From Aureococcus anophagefferens (lineage: Eukaryota > Sar > Pelagophyceae > Pelagomonadales > Pelagomonadaceae), in assembly GCF_000186865.1 (NCBI RefSeq), contig NW_008705588.1:362587-426586 (forward strand): a stretch of DNA of 64,000 nt, given 5' to 3'. Position 1 is the first letter of the stretch. The number at the start of each line of letters is the position of its first letter. Shown here piece after piece: positions 18,831-26,486 of this stretch. The notes under the pieces are model-generated. The model saw only the letters and a list, made by a program, of their open reading frames with translations, was not told where the DNA came from and made no database searches. Position numbers and translations under genes: made by a program.

Positions 18831-19958
18831 ATGGAGGCGGCGCGATGGCGCGAGGTTTTGGCGCTCGTGGCGACTCGCAAGTTCAGCGTCCTGCGGCGGG
18901 CCCAGGACGCGAGCGCCGCGAGCCGCGCGGACAGCGGCAACCGGCGCCGCGACAAGCGCAAGGTCGAGAAGCGGCTGGGGCTCCTGGAGGGCGGCGAGGC
19001 TCGGCGCGAGCTGCGGGAACGGGACGGCCGCCCGCTCGCGTCCGGCTACGAGGGCGTGGTCTACGGCGACCACGGCGCGTACGTCGAGGTGAGCGACGCG
19101 CAGCTCGGCTTTCACAGCAGTGATTTCGGCAAGCGCTTCGAGCTGAGGTGCCACGGCGACTACTACGACCTGTACAAGTCGAAGACGACGGCGACGGAGC
19201 TCTACCGCCAGACGCGGACCGTGGCCGACCGGCCGAATCCCCCGCGGGGCCGCGACTCGGCGCGCCGCGACCGGCGCGAGGGCTACGCCGACTACAGGGT
19301 GGGTCTCTGGTACGTGTCGCCAAAGTGCCTCGTCGTCGACGGCCGGACGATGGCGGCCGCGGCCGCGGGGGCGCCGTCGAAGCCCGTCGGCCGGGGCGAC
19401 GCGATGCTCAGGGCCGCGGCCGCGGCGGGCCTCTTCCGCCTCCGGTCCGTCGACGGCGTCGTCGCGCGATGCCCCGGCGCGCGCGGGCGCAAGTACCGGT
19501 TCCGCCGCCTCGACTCCGCGACGCTCGCGCGCGACGCCCGCGTCGACGTCGACGCCTGCGTCTCGATCCGCGCCTGGCGCCGCGACGACGGCGACGGCGG
19601 CGGCGACGCGACGGCGCGGGACGTGCTCCTCGTCACCGTCGAGCCGTCCGCGGCGGCCGCGGCGGCGTCGCCCCTCGTCGCCGCGGCGCGGCGCCTCGGC
19701 CTCGGCGCCGGCCACGCGGCCCTCGCGGCGACGCTCCGGCGAGCCTCGACGTCCGACGTCGAGCGGGCCACGAACTGGCCGAGGAACTACGAGGCCCTGC
19801 CCCTCGCGCCGGAGGCCCCGGCCTCGGCCATCGTCCTCGTCGACGCGCGCGTCCTCGAACTGGACCAGATCTGCATCCACGTGCCGCGCGGCTTCCTCGC
19901 CGTCGTCGAGCCCGGGGCCCTGGTCCGACACGCGCGCGCGATCGTGGTTCGGACCTAG
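18831..19958 (+). CDS. Hypothetical protein (375 aa)
   Basis: ATG 18831 chosen because upstream sequence is repetitive; an in-frame ATG at 18762 lies inside the direct repeat. The N-terminus is a basic helix. A middle block (nt 19040-19340) with GYEGVVYGDHGAYVEV, CHGDYYDLYKSKT and GYADYRVGLWYVSPKCLVVD looks like a folded beta-rich domain. The C-terminal part is Ala/Arg/Asp-rich, ending LDQICIHVPRGFLAVV. No family recognised and no signal peptide or TM segment. Convergent with the PDH gene (69 bp gap). Confidence 0.6.
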   Translation: MEAARWREVLALVATRKFSVLRRAQDASAASRADSGNRRRDKRKVEKRLGLLEGGEARRELRERDGRPLASGYEGVVYGDHGAYVEVSDAQLGFHSSDFGKRFELRCHGDYYDLYKSKTTATELYRQTRTVADRPNPPRGRDSARRDRREGYADYRVGLWYVSPKCLVVDGRTMAAAAAGAPSKPVGRGDAMLRAAAAAGLFRLRSVDGVVARCPGARGRKYRFRRLDSATLARDARVDVDACVSIRAWRRDDGDGGGDATARDVLLVTVEPSAAAAAASPLVAAARRLGLGAGHAALAATLRRASTSDVERATNWPRNYEALPLAPEAPASAIVLVDARVLELDQICIHVPRGFLAVVEPGALVRHARAIVVRT

Positions 19959-20027
19959 ACAGTGCGCGTCCCTCGGGAAGACAGGGAGTCGCATATACAC
20001 GCGCGCTATTGCTTTTCGCGCACGGCT

Positions 20028-22388
20028 CTAGACCTGGTAGTCGACGAGCGCCTTGACCGCGAGGACGAGGTCCGCGCCGCGCTTGACGACGGCCTCCTCC
20101 ATGGAGGACGCGTAGGGCACGGGCGCGTCGTCCATGCAGAGGCGCTTGACGGGCGCGTCGAGCTCGTCGTAGAGCTCCTCGGAGACGCGCGCGGAGATGG
20201 ACGCGCCGACGCCGCCCGAGAGCGTCGACTCGTCGAGGATGCAGAGCTTGTGCGTCTTCGAGAGCGACGCGGCGATCGTGTCCATGTCGATGGGCTTGAG
20301 GGAGCGCAGCTCGATGAGGTCGATGTCGTTGCCGTTGGCGTTGATGTCCGGGATGGCGTTGACGGCCTCGCGGACGCCGTGGAGGTACGTGAGCACCGTG
20401 ACCGCGTCGCCGTTCGCGACGGCGGCCGGGTCCGCGGCGTAGACGAGCGCGGCCTTGTTCAGGGGCATGCAGGTGCCGACGTCGCAGGGCACCTTGGCGT
20501 CCTTCATGAGCTTGACGGGCGTGAAGAGGATGCCCGGGCCGTCGTCGCGGATCATGGCCTTGCAGAGGCCGTAGGCCGCGTCCGGGCTCGCGGCCGTGCA
20601 GATCTTGAGGCCGGGGATGCCCATGACGTAGGCGTGGAAGGGCTGGGAGTGCTCGGCGCCCAACGCCTGGTTCGGCGCCGTGCCGCCGGCGCCGACGACG
20701 GTCATGGGCATCTTGAACTGGCCGCCCGTCGTCGCGTACGTGTTGCCCGCCGACGAGAGCTCGGCCATGCCGTAGATGCCAAAATTGGCGTTCATGAGCT
20801 CGACGATGGGCCGGTAGCCGTTCATGCCCTCGCCGAGGGCCTTGCCGAGGAAGTGGCCCTCGTCGATGATCTCGTCGGCCGCGCGGAGCGCGCCGAAGGT
20901 CTGCTGCGTGAGCTTGGGGATGTCGTAGCTCGAGCCCGCCTGGAGGTCCTCCGCGTGGATCGTCGTCATGGGGTCGCGCACCATCTCCTCGAGGATGGCG
21001 AGGTTGAGCGCGTCGCCGATGTTGATGCCGTCGCCCTTGGCCGCGTCCTGGAGCATCTTGATGCGCGCCTCGCAGTCCGCCAAATTCCCCGCGGGCACGG
21101 ACCGCGCCGTGATCGCCGCGCCGTCGACGGGCGCGGGCTTGGCGTTGTAGTCCGTGTCCGGCTTGTCGGGGTACTCGAGCTCCTTGGCGAGCTCGCGCGG
21201 CGGCGGCGGCGACGCCTTGGCGAAGGCGACCGCGTCCTTGACGACCTGCGAGGCCTTGGCCTTGCGGTCCGAGAGCACGTCCTCGGGCAGGACGCCTAAA
21301 GCCTCGAAGATCTTGAGGGGGTCGGCCTCGGCGCGGGCCCAGGTCTTCTCGGCCTTGCGCCCCCGCTCGTGCTCCGGGTCCGCGGGGCTGTGGCCCTGGA
21401 GCCGGTACGTGTGGACCTGGAGGATCGCGGGCGACGACGTAGAACGGACGTGGTCGATGACCGCGCGGCCCGTCTTGAGCACGTCCTCGAGATTCTGGCC
21501 GTCGACCTTGGCGCCGGGCACGCCGTAGTGCTCGCCCGCGCGCCAGACCTCGCTGTTCTGGGCCACGTCGGGCGTGAACGTGTTGATGGCCCGGCCGTTG
21601 TCGATGCAGAGGATCAGCAGCGGCAGCGACTCCTTCGCGGCGACGTTGAGCACCTCGGCGAGGCGGCCGTTCTGCGAGCCGCCCTCGCCGCAGAAGACGA
21701 CGGTGAGGCGGTCGTCGTCGCCGCCGTCGGCCTTGGCCTTGGTGAGGCCGAGCTCGCGGTCGAGGAGGATCGACCGCGCGGCGCCCGCCGCGTAGGGCAG
21801 CTGCTCCGCGACGAGGGCCCAGCCGCCCTGGAAGTGGGTGTCGACGTCGTAGACGTGCATGGAGCCGCCCGTGCCCCGGCACGTGCCGCCGTCCTTGGCG
21901 AAGAGCTCCGCCATGACCTTCTCGGGCGGCACGCCGGACGCGAGCGCGTGCGTGTGCTCGCGGTAGTAGGAGTACTTGATGTCGTCCTTCGTGAGCTGGT
22001 CCGCGATGAGGGCCGGGATGGTCTCCTGGCCGTTGTCGAGGTGCATGAAGCCGCGGATGCTGCCCTGCATGTACGACTGCGCGCACGCGTTCTCGAACTG
22101 GCGGCACAACTGCATGGTCTCGTAGGCGTCGGCGAGGTCGTCGTCCGACACGGCGTCGTACTGGGCGAGGTGGTCGTCGCTGAAGCCGAAGGCGCTCTTG
22201 AGCCGCGCCTTGTTCTCGTCCCAGGCCGTGAAAATCCGCGGCCGCATGGGGCTCCCGTCGTCGGGCACCTCGACGCGCGCCGCCGGGTTCTCGAGCGTCG
22301 ACGTGCGCAGATTGATGTTGTTGCGCGTCGGCGGCGCCTGCGGCGCGCGCAGCGCGCCGCAGAGCGGGAGGACGAGCGCGAGTTTCAT
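20028..22388 (-). CDS. Plastid-type pyruvate dehydrogenase E1, alpha and beta subunits fused
   Basis: Single 786-aa frame from ATG 22388. The leader MKLALVLPLCGALRAP fits a secondary-plastid bipartite presequence (signal peptide plus an ASAFAP-like cleavage site with Leu). Residues about 60-400 are E1 alpha: LCRQFENACAQSYMQGSIRG, YYREHTHALASGVPPEKV, then the thiamine-diphosphate motif beginning GEGGSQNGR and ending CIDNGRAIN (GEG in place of GDG). Residues about 450-786 are E1 beta: LNLAILEEMVRDP, HAEDLQAGSSYDIP, then GLKICTAASPDAAYGLCKAMIRD and RSLKPIDMDTI. E1 decarboxylates pyruvate and acetylates lipoyl-E2, supplying acetyl-CoA for plastid fatty-acid synthesis. Normally alpha and beta are separate genes. 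Other 2-oxoacid E1 specificities cannot be excluded. Confidence 0.88.
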   Translation of the reverse strand: MKLALVLPLCGALRAPQAPPTRNNINLRTSTLENPAARVEVPDDGSPMRPRIFTAWDENKARLKSAFGFSDDHLAQYDAVSDDDLADAYETMQLCRQFENACAQSYMQGSIRGFMHLDNGQETIPALIADQLTKDDIKYSYYREHTHALASGVPPEKVMAELFAKDGGTCRGTGGSMHVYDVDTHFQGGWALVAEQLPYAAGAARSILLDRELGLTKAKADGGDDDRLTVVFCGEGGSQNGRLAEVLNVAAKESLPLLILCIDNGRAINTFTPDVAQNSEVWRAGEHYGVPGAKVDGQNLEDVLKTGRAVIDHVRSTSSPAILQVHTYRLQGHSPADPEHERGRKAEKTWARAEADPLKIFEALGVLPEDVLSDRKAKASQVVKDAVAFAKASPPPPRELAKELEYPDKPDTDYNAKPAPVDGAAITARSVPAGNLADCEARIKMLQDAAKGDGINIGDALNLAILEEMVRDPMTTIHAEDLQAGSSYDIPKLTQQTFGALRAADEIIDEGHFLGKALGEGMNGYRPIVELMNANFGIYGMAELSSAGNTYATTGGQFKMPMTVVGAGGTAPNQALGAEHSQPFHAYVMGIPGLKICTAASPDAAYGLCKAMIRDDGPGILFTPVKLMKDAKVPCDVGTCMPLNKAALVYAADPAAVANGDAVTVLTYLHGVREAVNAIPDINANGNDIDLIELRSLKPIDMDTIAASLSKTHKLCILDESTLSGGVGASISARVSEELYDELDAPVKRLCMDDAPVPYASSMEEAVVKRGADLVLAVKALVDYQV

Positions 22389-22648
22389 GGTCTCGACGTA
22401 GGTCGGTGTGCGCCGTCCCAGAGCGTCGGCTTACGTCGATCTCGTCAACCTACAAGTAGGCTCGCTACGCTGCGCGTTCGCCCGCACGCTGCTTCGCGCC
22501 GCAGCGCAGCGACGGCGTCGCCTCGCCCTGGGTCCCAAGTTGCTATCTCCCCCCTCACGCTCTCCCACCTGTTCGTTCTCGGACGCGAGAGTCCTCGTGG
22601 GCACCAGATGGCTCCAAGGCCCCCGGGGGCAGCGCGCACGTCTCTCTA

Positions 22649-22817
22649 CTAGCCGCCGCGGCTCATGATCTTGCCGAGCTCGTAGGCGTGGCGGCGCTCC
22701 TTGGCCTCGTGCCACTCGCGGTACATGCGGTTCCGCTCCTCCGTCGAGGCGGCCTGCATGAACGCGCGGTTCTGCTCGATGGACACGAGGCCGTCGAGGC
22801 GGAGCCAGAATTCCACA
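22649..22817 (-). pseudogene. C-terminal gene fragment, minus strand
   Basis: Coding-like frame reading RLDGLVSIEQNRAF and ending ELGKIMSRGG, a charged helix, stopping at 22649. Codon use is genomic-typical. Upstream of about 22817 the frame degrades to Arg/Gly noise exactly where a plus-strand coding segment begins. No start found; could be a terminal exon whose upstream exons were lost. Confidence 0.5.
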
Positions 22818-23053
22818 GGTCGACGATCGAGCGCATCGGCAAGAACACCCCCGAGGCCGCCAACGACTCGACGGGCTTCGACGCCCACGGCTTCCACGTG
22901 GCCGCGAGCGCGTCCCGCAAGGGCCGCGTCAAGATCAAGGCGGGCAAGTCCCGGAAGACGACGACGCGGGACTCGGCCGCGCTCAACGCGGGCTCCGAGT
23001 CCGCCATCTCGAGTGGGGACAAGTATTGGATCGGATTCGTACCTGGACCGTGA
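22818..23053 (+). pseudogene. C-terminal gene fragment, plus strand
   Basis: Coding-like frame STIERIGKNTPEAANDSTGF, AHGFHVAASASRKGRVKIKA, TRDSAALNAGSESAISS, ending at TGA 23051-23053. It is preceded by CACAG at 22813-22817, a possible splice acceptor, but the sequence before is another gene's minus-strand fragment. The final WIGFVPGP may be read-in. No family assigned with confidence. Confidence 0.5.
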
Positions 23054-23144
23054 TGTCGCATTCGCCGTAGCACGTGCGACGACTGGCCCGATCTGGTAAA
23101 CGCGCAAGGGAAGCGGCGTTCAGCTCCGGTGTTTTTGTGAAGCT

Positions 23145-23422
23145 AACACTGACGGGCCCCTGCGCGACGGTCCGGCCCCGGGACGGGGGGCGGGGACGGC
23201 GGGCACGGGGGTTCCGGCACGGTAAATGCGCTCAGGGCACGCGGCCCGGCACGGGCCCGGCACGCGGCCCGGCACTCGGCACGGGCCCCGGGCACGGGCC
23301 GGGCACGGGCCGGGGAGGCCCGGCACGGGCCCGGCACGGGGCCCCGGGCACGGCCCGGGCACGGGCCGGGGACGTGGCCGGGGACCGCGGCACGCACCGT
23401 CGCGCAGGGGCCCCTACACTGA
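23145..23422. mobile_element. 262-bp GC-rich inverted-repeat element with 8-bp flanking repeat
   Basis: Perfect 18-bp inverted repeats at 23154-23171 and 23396-23413 (gggcccctgcgcgacggt and its complement). The interior consists of many copies of 'gcacgggccggg/cccggcac'. Flanks 23145-23152 (aacactga) and 23415-23422 (tacactga) match at 7 of 8 bases, like a target-site duplication. No coding capacity, so MITE-like if mobile. Lies 160 bp upstream of the next start codon. Confidence 0.6.
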
Positions 23423-23580
23423 TTGTTGCATCGACGGAGCCGTGCGGCGAGAAGCATTTATCTCGCTCGCCTCACTGCTTGCACCTGAGTCATCCCTGGT
23501 CCCCACCGGGGATCCCCCCTTCGAACACGACAAAAAACACAGTGATCACTCGCCTGCTTGCCCCTCGTCGCTCAAAGAGC

Positions 23581-25086
23581 ATGGATGCACCATCGGTGAC
23601 GCCTTCGCCGACGCCTTCGCCGGCGCTCCCCGAGCCACCAGTGGCGAAGCGCGCGAGGACGGTCGACTCCACCCTCCTTGAGGACTGGCCGACGTCGACG
23701 GCAAGCGCGGCGCTCGCGGCCTCCGCGCGGGCCGAGCGCGCGGCGCGCGCGACCGTCGCCGCCGCGGAGATCGCCGGGCCGCCGGCGCCGGACCTTACCT
23801 TCGAGACGTGCCGCGACGCGACCGCGGTGCTCGAGCTCTACGCGAGCTTCGCGGGCGACGCGGCCGAGACGTCGCCGGCGCGCCTCGCCGTCGCCCTGCG
23901 GGCCCTCGCGAACCGCGTCGACGGCGCGCGGCGCCTCCGGCGCTCCGCCGTGCTCCGGCAGGACCCGGCGTTCCGCGTCCTCCTCGAGGACCTGGAGCGC
24001 AAGCTCGAGGCGGCGCCCGGCGGCGACGGCGGCGCCGCCGCCGTCACCATCGTCGCGGGTTTAGCGGACCTGGGCTGCGTCGTCGGCGGGGGATTTCGGA
24101 CCTTCGAGCGCGTGCTCGAGCTCGCCGCGCGCTCGGCCGCCGCGAACGTGCCGCGGCTCGGATTGGTGCACCTCGCGCGCGCCGCGGGCTCGCTCGTCAA
24201 GTGCGGCTTCGACGCGGGCAGCGCCTGCTTCGCGGCGCTCGCGCGGGGCGTCGAGGCGTTGGTGCGGCCGCTGGCCGTGGGCGACACGGTCGTCGACGCG
24301 GAGCTGCTGAGCCGCCTCGTCTGGGCCTTCTCGCGCGTGAAAGCCGACGTCGCGTCGCTCATGCTGAGCCTCGCCGTGCTCGCGGCCCGCGTCCAGCACT
24401 TGTTGCGGCCGGGGGACCTCGCGGCGCTCGCCATGGCGCTCGCGGCGGCGCGGCCGCCGCGGGGCCGGCTCGACGACCTCTTCCGGCTCATCGCGTTCCG
24501 CGTCGCGCCCGAGCTGGGCACCGTGAGCGACCGGGACCTCGCGGGCCTCGCGTGGGCCTTCGGGACGGCGCGCGCGCCGGCCCCGGGCCTCTACGCCGCC
24601 GTCGCCGCCGAGGCAATCGCGCGCGTCCAGAGCTTCGAGTTCCACGAGCCGCGGGACGTCGTCGCGATGGCCGAGGGCTTCGCCCGCGGCGCCGCGGCGG
24701 CGAAACGATTCGACGGCGCCGGGGCCCTCTTCGAGGCGCTCGCGCTCGCCTACGGCCGGCGCCGGGGCGCCTACAAGCTCTCGGAGGTCGCGGCCCTCGC
24801 GGGCGCGATCTTCGACTGCCGGCAGGCGCTCGACGCGGGGCCGTCCGCGAGCCTCGTGGCGCGCTTCGTCGCGACGGAGGCGTCCCCGGCGTTCGCGGCG
24901 GACGCGGAGGGGGGCGCCGCGGCCGCCGCGGCCGCGCCGCCGCCCGCTTCGCCCGGCCCCGAGCCCGCGGCGCTCGCGGCGCCCGCGGCGGCGCTCGTCC
25001 CCGAGGAGCCCGCAGAACCCGCGCCACCCGCGGCGCCCGTCCCCGAGGAGCCCGCAGAACCCGCGCCGCCGCCCGCCCAGGAGTAG
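23581..25086 (+). CDS. Helical-repeat protein, OPR/Tbc2-like (probable organelle RNA factor)
   Basis: ATG 23581 gives 501 aa. After a Pro/Ser-rich N-terminus with PVAKRAR, the body (about residues 70-420) consists of repeated alpha-helical units with the signature 'L.WAF...A': SRLVWAFSRVKADVASLMLS, AALAMALAAARPP, AGLAWAFGTARAPAP, VAMAEGFARGAAAAKR. This pattern is typical of octotricopeptide/Tbc2 and FASTK-RAP-like proteins that bind chloroplast or mitochondrial RNA. The tail is Pro/Ala/Glu repeats (VPEEPAEPAPP twice). No RAP domain is visible and no clear targeting peptide. Convergent with the YcfD-like gene, stop codons 26 bp apart. Confidence 0.65.
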   Translation: MDAPSVTPSPTPSPALPEPPVAKRARTVDSTLLEDWPTSTASAALAASARAERAARATVAAAEIAGPPAPDLTFETCRDATAVLELYASFAGDAAETSPARLAVALRALANRVDGARRLRRSAVLRQDPAFRVLLEDLERKLEAAPGGDGGAAAVTIVAGLADLGCVVGGGFRTFERVLELAARSAAANVPRLGLVHLARAAGSLVKCGFDAGSACFAALARGVEALVRPLAVGDTVVDAELLSRLVWAFSRVKADVASLMLSLAVLAARVQHLLRPGDLAALAMALAAARPPRGRLDDLFRLIAFRVAPELGTVSDRDLAGLAWAFGTARAPAPGLYAAVAAEAIARVQSFEFHEPRDVVAMAEGFARGAAAAKRFDGAGALFEALALAYGRRRGAYKLSEVAALAGAIFDCRQALDAGPSASLVARFVATEASPAFAADAEGGAAAAAAAPPPASPGPEPAALAAPAAALVPEEPAEPAPPAAPVPEEPAEPAPPPAQE

Positions 25087-25112
25087 CCCCGTTCCTCGGA
25101 ATTAACCTACTA

Positions 25113-26435
25113 CTACGTCGTCCGCAGCGGGAGGAGGTCCCCCTCGGCGACGAGCTCCGCGACGACCGCGCGCGCGTGCGCGGACGCGTCGAGGTCCGCG
25201 CGGATGTCGGCGAGGTCGATGGCCGGGGTCGACGCGAGGCGCCCAACGAAGTCGCCGAGCGCCGGGTCGAGCCTCCGGCAGGACCCGTTCGCGCAGAGGA
25301 GCACGCCGTTCTCCGCGGGCACGCGCGCGAAGCGCGCGCCCGCGGCGTGGGCGAGGGCGTCGGCGTCGTCGAGGGCGACGATGTCGCCGCCGAGGCTCGC
25401 CGCGAGCGCGTCGTCCCAGTCCGCGCCGGCCGCGGCGTCGTCCGGCGCGTCCGCGCGCGGCGCCGTGACCAGCCCCCCGAACCAGGCCGCGAAGCCGTCG
25501 CCGTCGGCGAGCCGCGCGTCGACGGCGGCGCGCACGGCGTCCTTCGCCGTCGCCAGCGCCGCGGCGGGCACCGTGGCGCCGTCCGCCGGGTCCCAGGCCG
25601 GGTCGGCGAGGACGTCGACCTCGTCGGCCGCGGGCGCCAGCGCCTCGTCGGCCCAGCGCCACGCGAGGGGCCGCGGCGCGTAGGTCCGCAGCCCGAAGGA
25701 GAAGGTCGAGGAGACGCCGTCCCCCAGGGCGACGCCGTCGTGGGGCAGTCGCGGCGGCACGTAGAGCAGGTCGCCGGCTTCCAGCGTCCACGCCGCGTCC
25801 GCGCGAAAGTCCGCGAGCGTCCGGCAGCAGCCGTCGGCGTCCCTCGTCCGCCGCCGCTCCTCGGCCTCGTCGACGAAGCCGAGCTCCACGCTCCAGCGCC
25901 GCGACCCCCGCGCCTGGACGAGGAATACGTCCGACGAGTCGACGTGCGGGCCGACGCCGCCGCCGTCGGCCGCGAGCGACGCCATGACGTCGTCGCGGCG
26001 CCAGCCCGCGCCCTGCGCGCCCAGGCACCAGTGCGCCGCCGCGGGCCAGAGCGCCGCGACGTCCGGCGAGCACCGGTCCGCGTCGTTGAGGAGCAGCGTC
26101 CAGCCGCGGTCCGGCAGCGCCTCGAGCCGCGCGGCGTCGAAGGGGCCGACCTCGACGGCGAACGCCGGCGCCGTCACGAGCCGCGACACGACGTCGTCCT
26201 CGAGGGCGAGGCCCGCCAGCAGGTCCACGTCGCAGGCGCGGTCCAGCGCCTCCGCGTCGAGCGCGCCGCGGATGAGCAGCGGCGCCTTGCGCCAGATGTC
26301 GGCGGCGAACTGCGCGCGCCGCGCCGCGGCGGCGACGCCGTCCGTCGCGGCGTTCCACTCGTAGCAAATCGGCGCGAGCGCGAGCGCCGCGCGGATGCAC
26401 GCGAGGCGCAGCACTGCTGCAAAACCCATTCCCAT
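25113..26435 (-). CDS. YcfD/RoxA-type JmjC ribosomal oxygenase, organelle-targeted
   Basis: ATG 26435, 440 aa. Leader MGMGFAAVLRLACIRAALALAP suggests secretory or plastid import. Fe(II)/2OG oxygenase motifs: GVGPHVDSSDVFLVQARGSR (HxD), then LEAGDLLYVPPRLPHDGVAL (distal His), closely matching bacterial YcfD, which hydroxylates an Arg of ribosomal protein L16 (human homologues MINA53/NO66 act on ribosomal proteins). Early KAPLLIRGAL matches the family's 'KPLLIR' N-terminus; the C-terminal winged-helix/dimer region is present but Asp/Ala-rich. Given the bacterial-type ribosome in organelles, plastid uL16 is the plausible substrate (inference). Shares a 51-bp divergent spacer with the next gene. 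Confidence 0.8.
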   Translation of the reverse strand: MGMGFAAVLRLACIRAALALAPICYEWNAATDGVAAAARRAQFAADIWRKAPLLIRGALDAEALDRACDVDLLAGLALEDDVVSRLVTAPAFAVEVGPFDAARLEALPDRGWTLLLNDADRCSPDVAALWPAAAHWCLGAQGAGWRRDDVMASLAADGGGVGPHVDSSDVFLVQARGSRRWSVELGFVDEAEERRRTRDADGCCRTLADFRADAAWTLEAGDLLYVPPRLPHDGVALGDGVSSTFSFGLRTYAPRPLAWRWADEALAPAADEVDVLADPAWDPADGATVPAAALATAKDAVRAAVDARLADGDGFAAWFGGLVTAPRADAPDDAAAGADWDDALAASLGGDIVALDDADALAHAAGARFARVPAENGVLLCANGSCRRLDPALGDFVGRLASTPAIDLADIRADLDASAHARAVVAELVAEGDLLPLRTT

Positions 26436-26486
26436 GCGTCGCGCACGTCAAGGAAATGTCGACATCAACTCAGCGCCTGAAGCGCG
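26436..26486. promoter_or_regulatory. 51-bp divergent intergenic spacer
   Basis: Only 51 bp separate the ATG of the oxygenase (minus) from the ATG of the secreted orphan (plus). Both promoters and 5' UTRs must lie here or overlap the neighbouring coding sequence. Confidence 0.6.

Noticed and set aside
15186..20000. A very long minus-strand open frame
   Set aside because: It runs antisense through four better-supported genes and an N gap, with Arg/Ala-rich shadow composition from the GC-biased third positions.
20028..22388. Branched-chain 2-oxoacid or acetoin dehydrogenase
   Set aside because: Not excluded, but plastid leader and motif wording favour pyruvate dehydrogenase.
22818..23053. Assignment of the plus-strand fragment to splicing factor Prp31
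   Set aside because: A 'GKS...TTRDS' stretch looked reminiscent of its C-terminal domain, but alignment over the rest was unconvincing.
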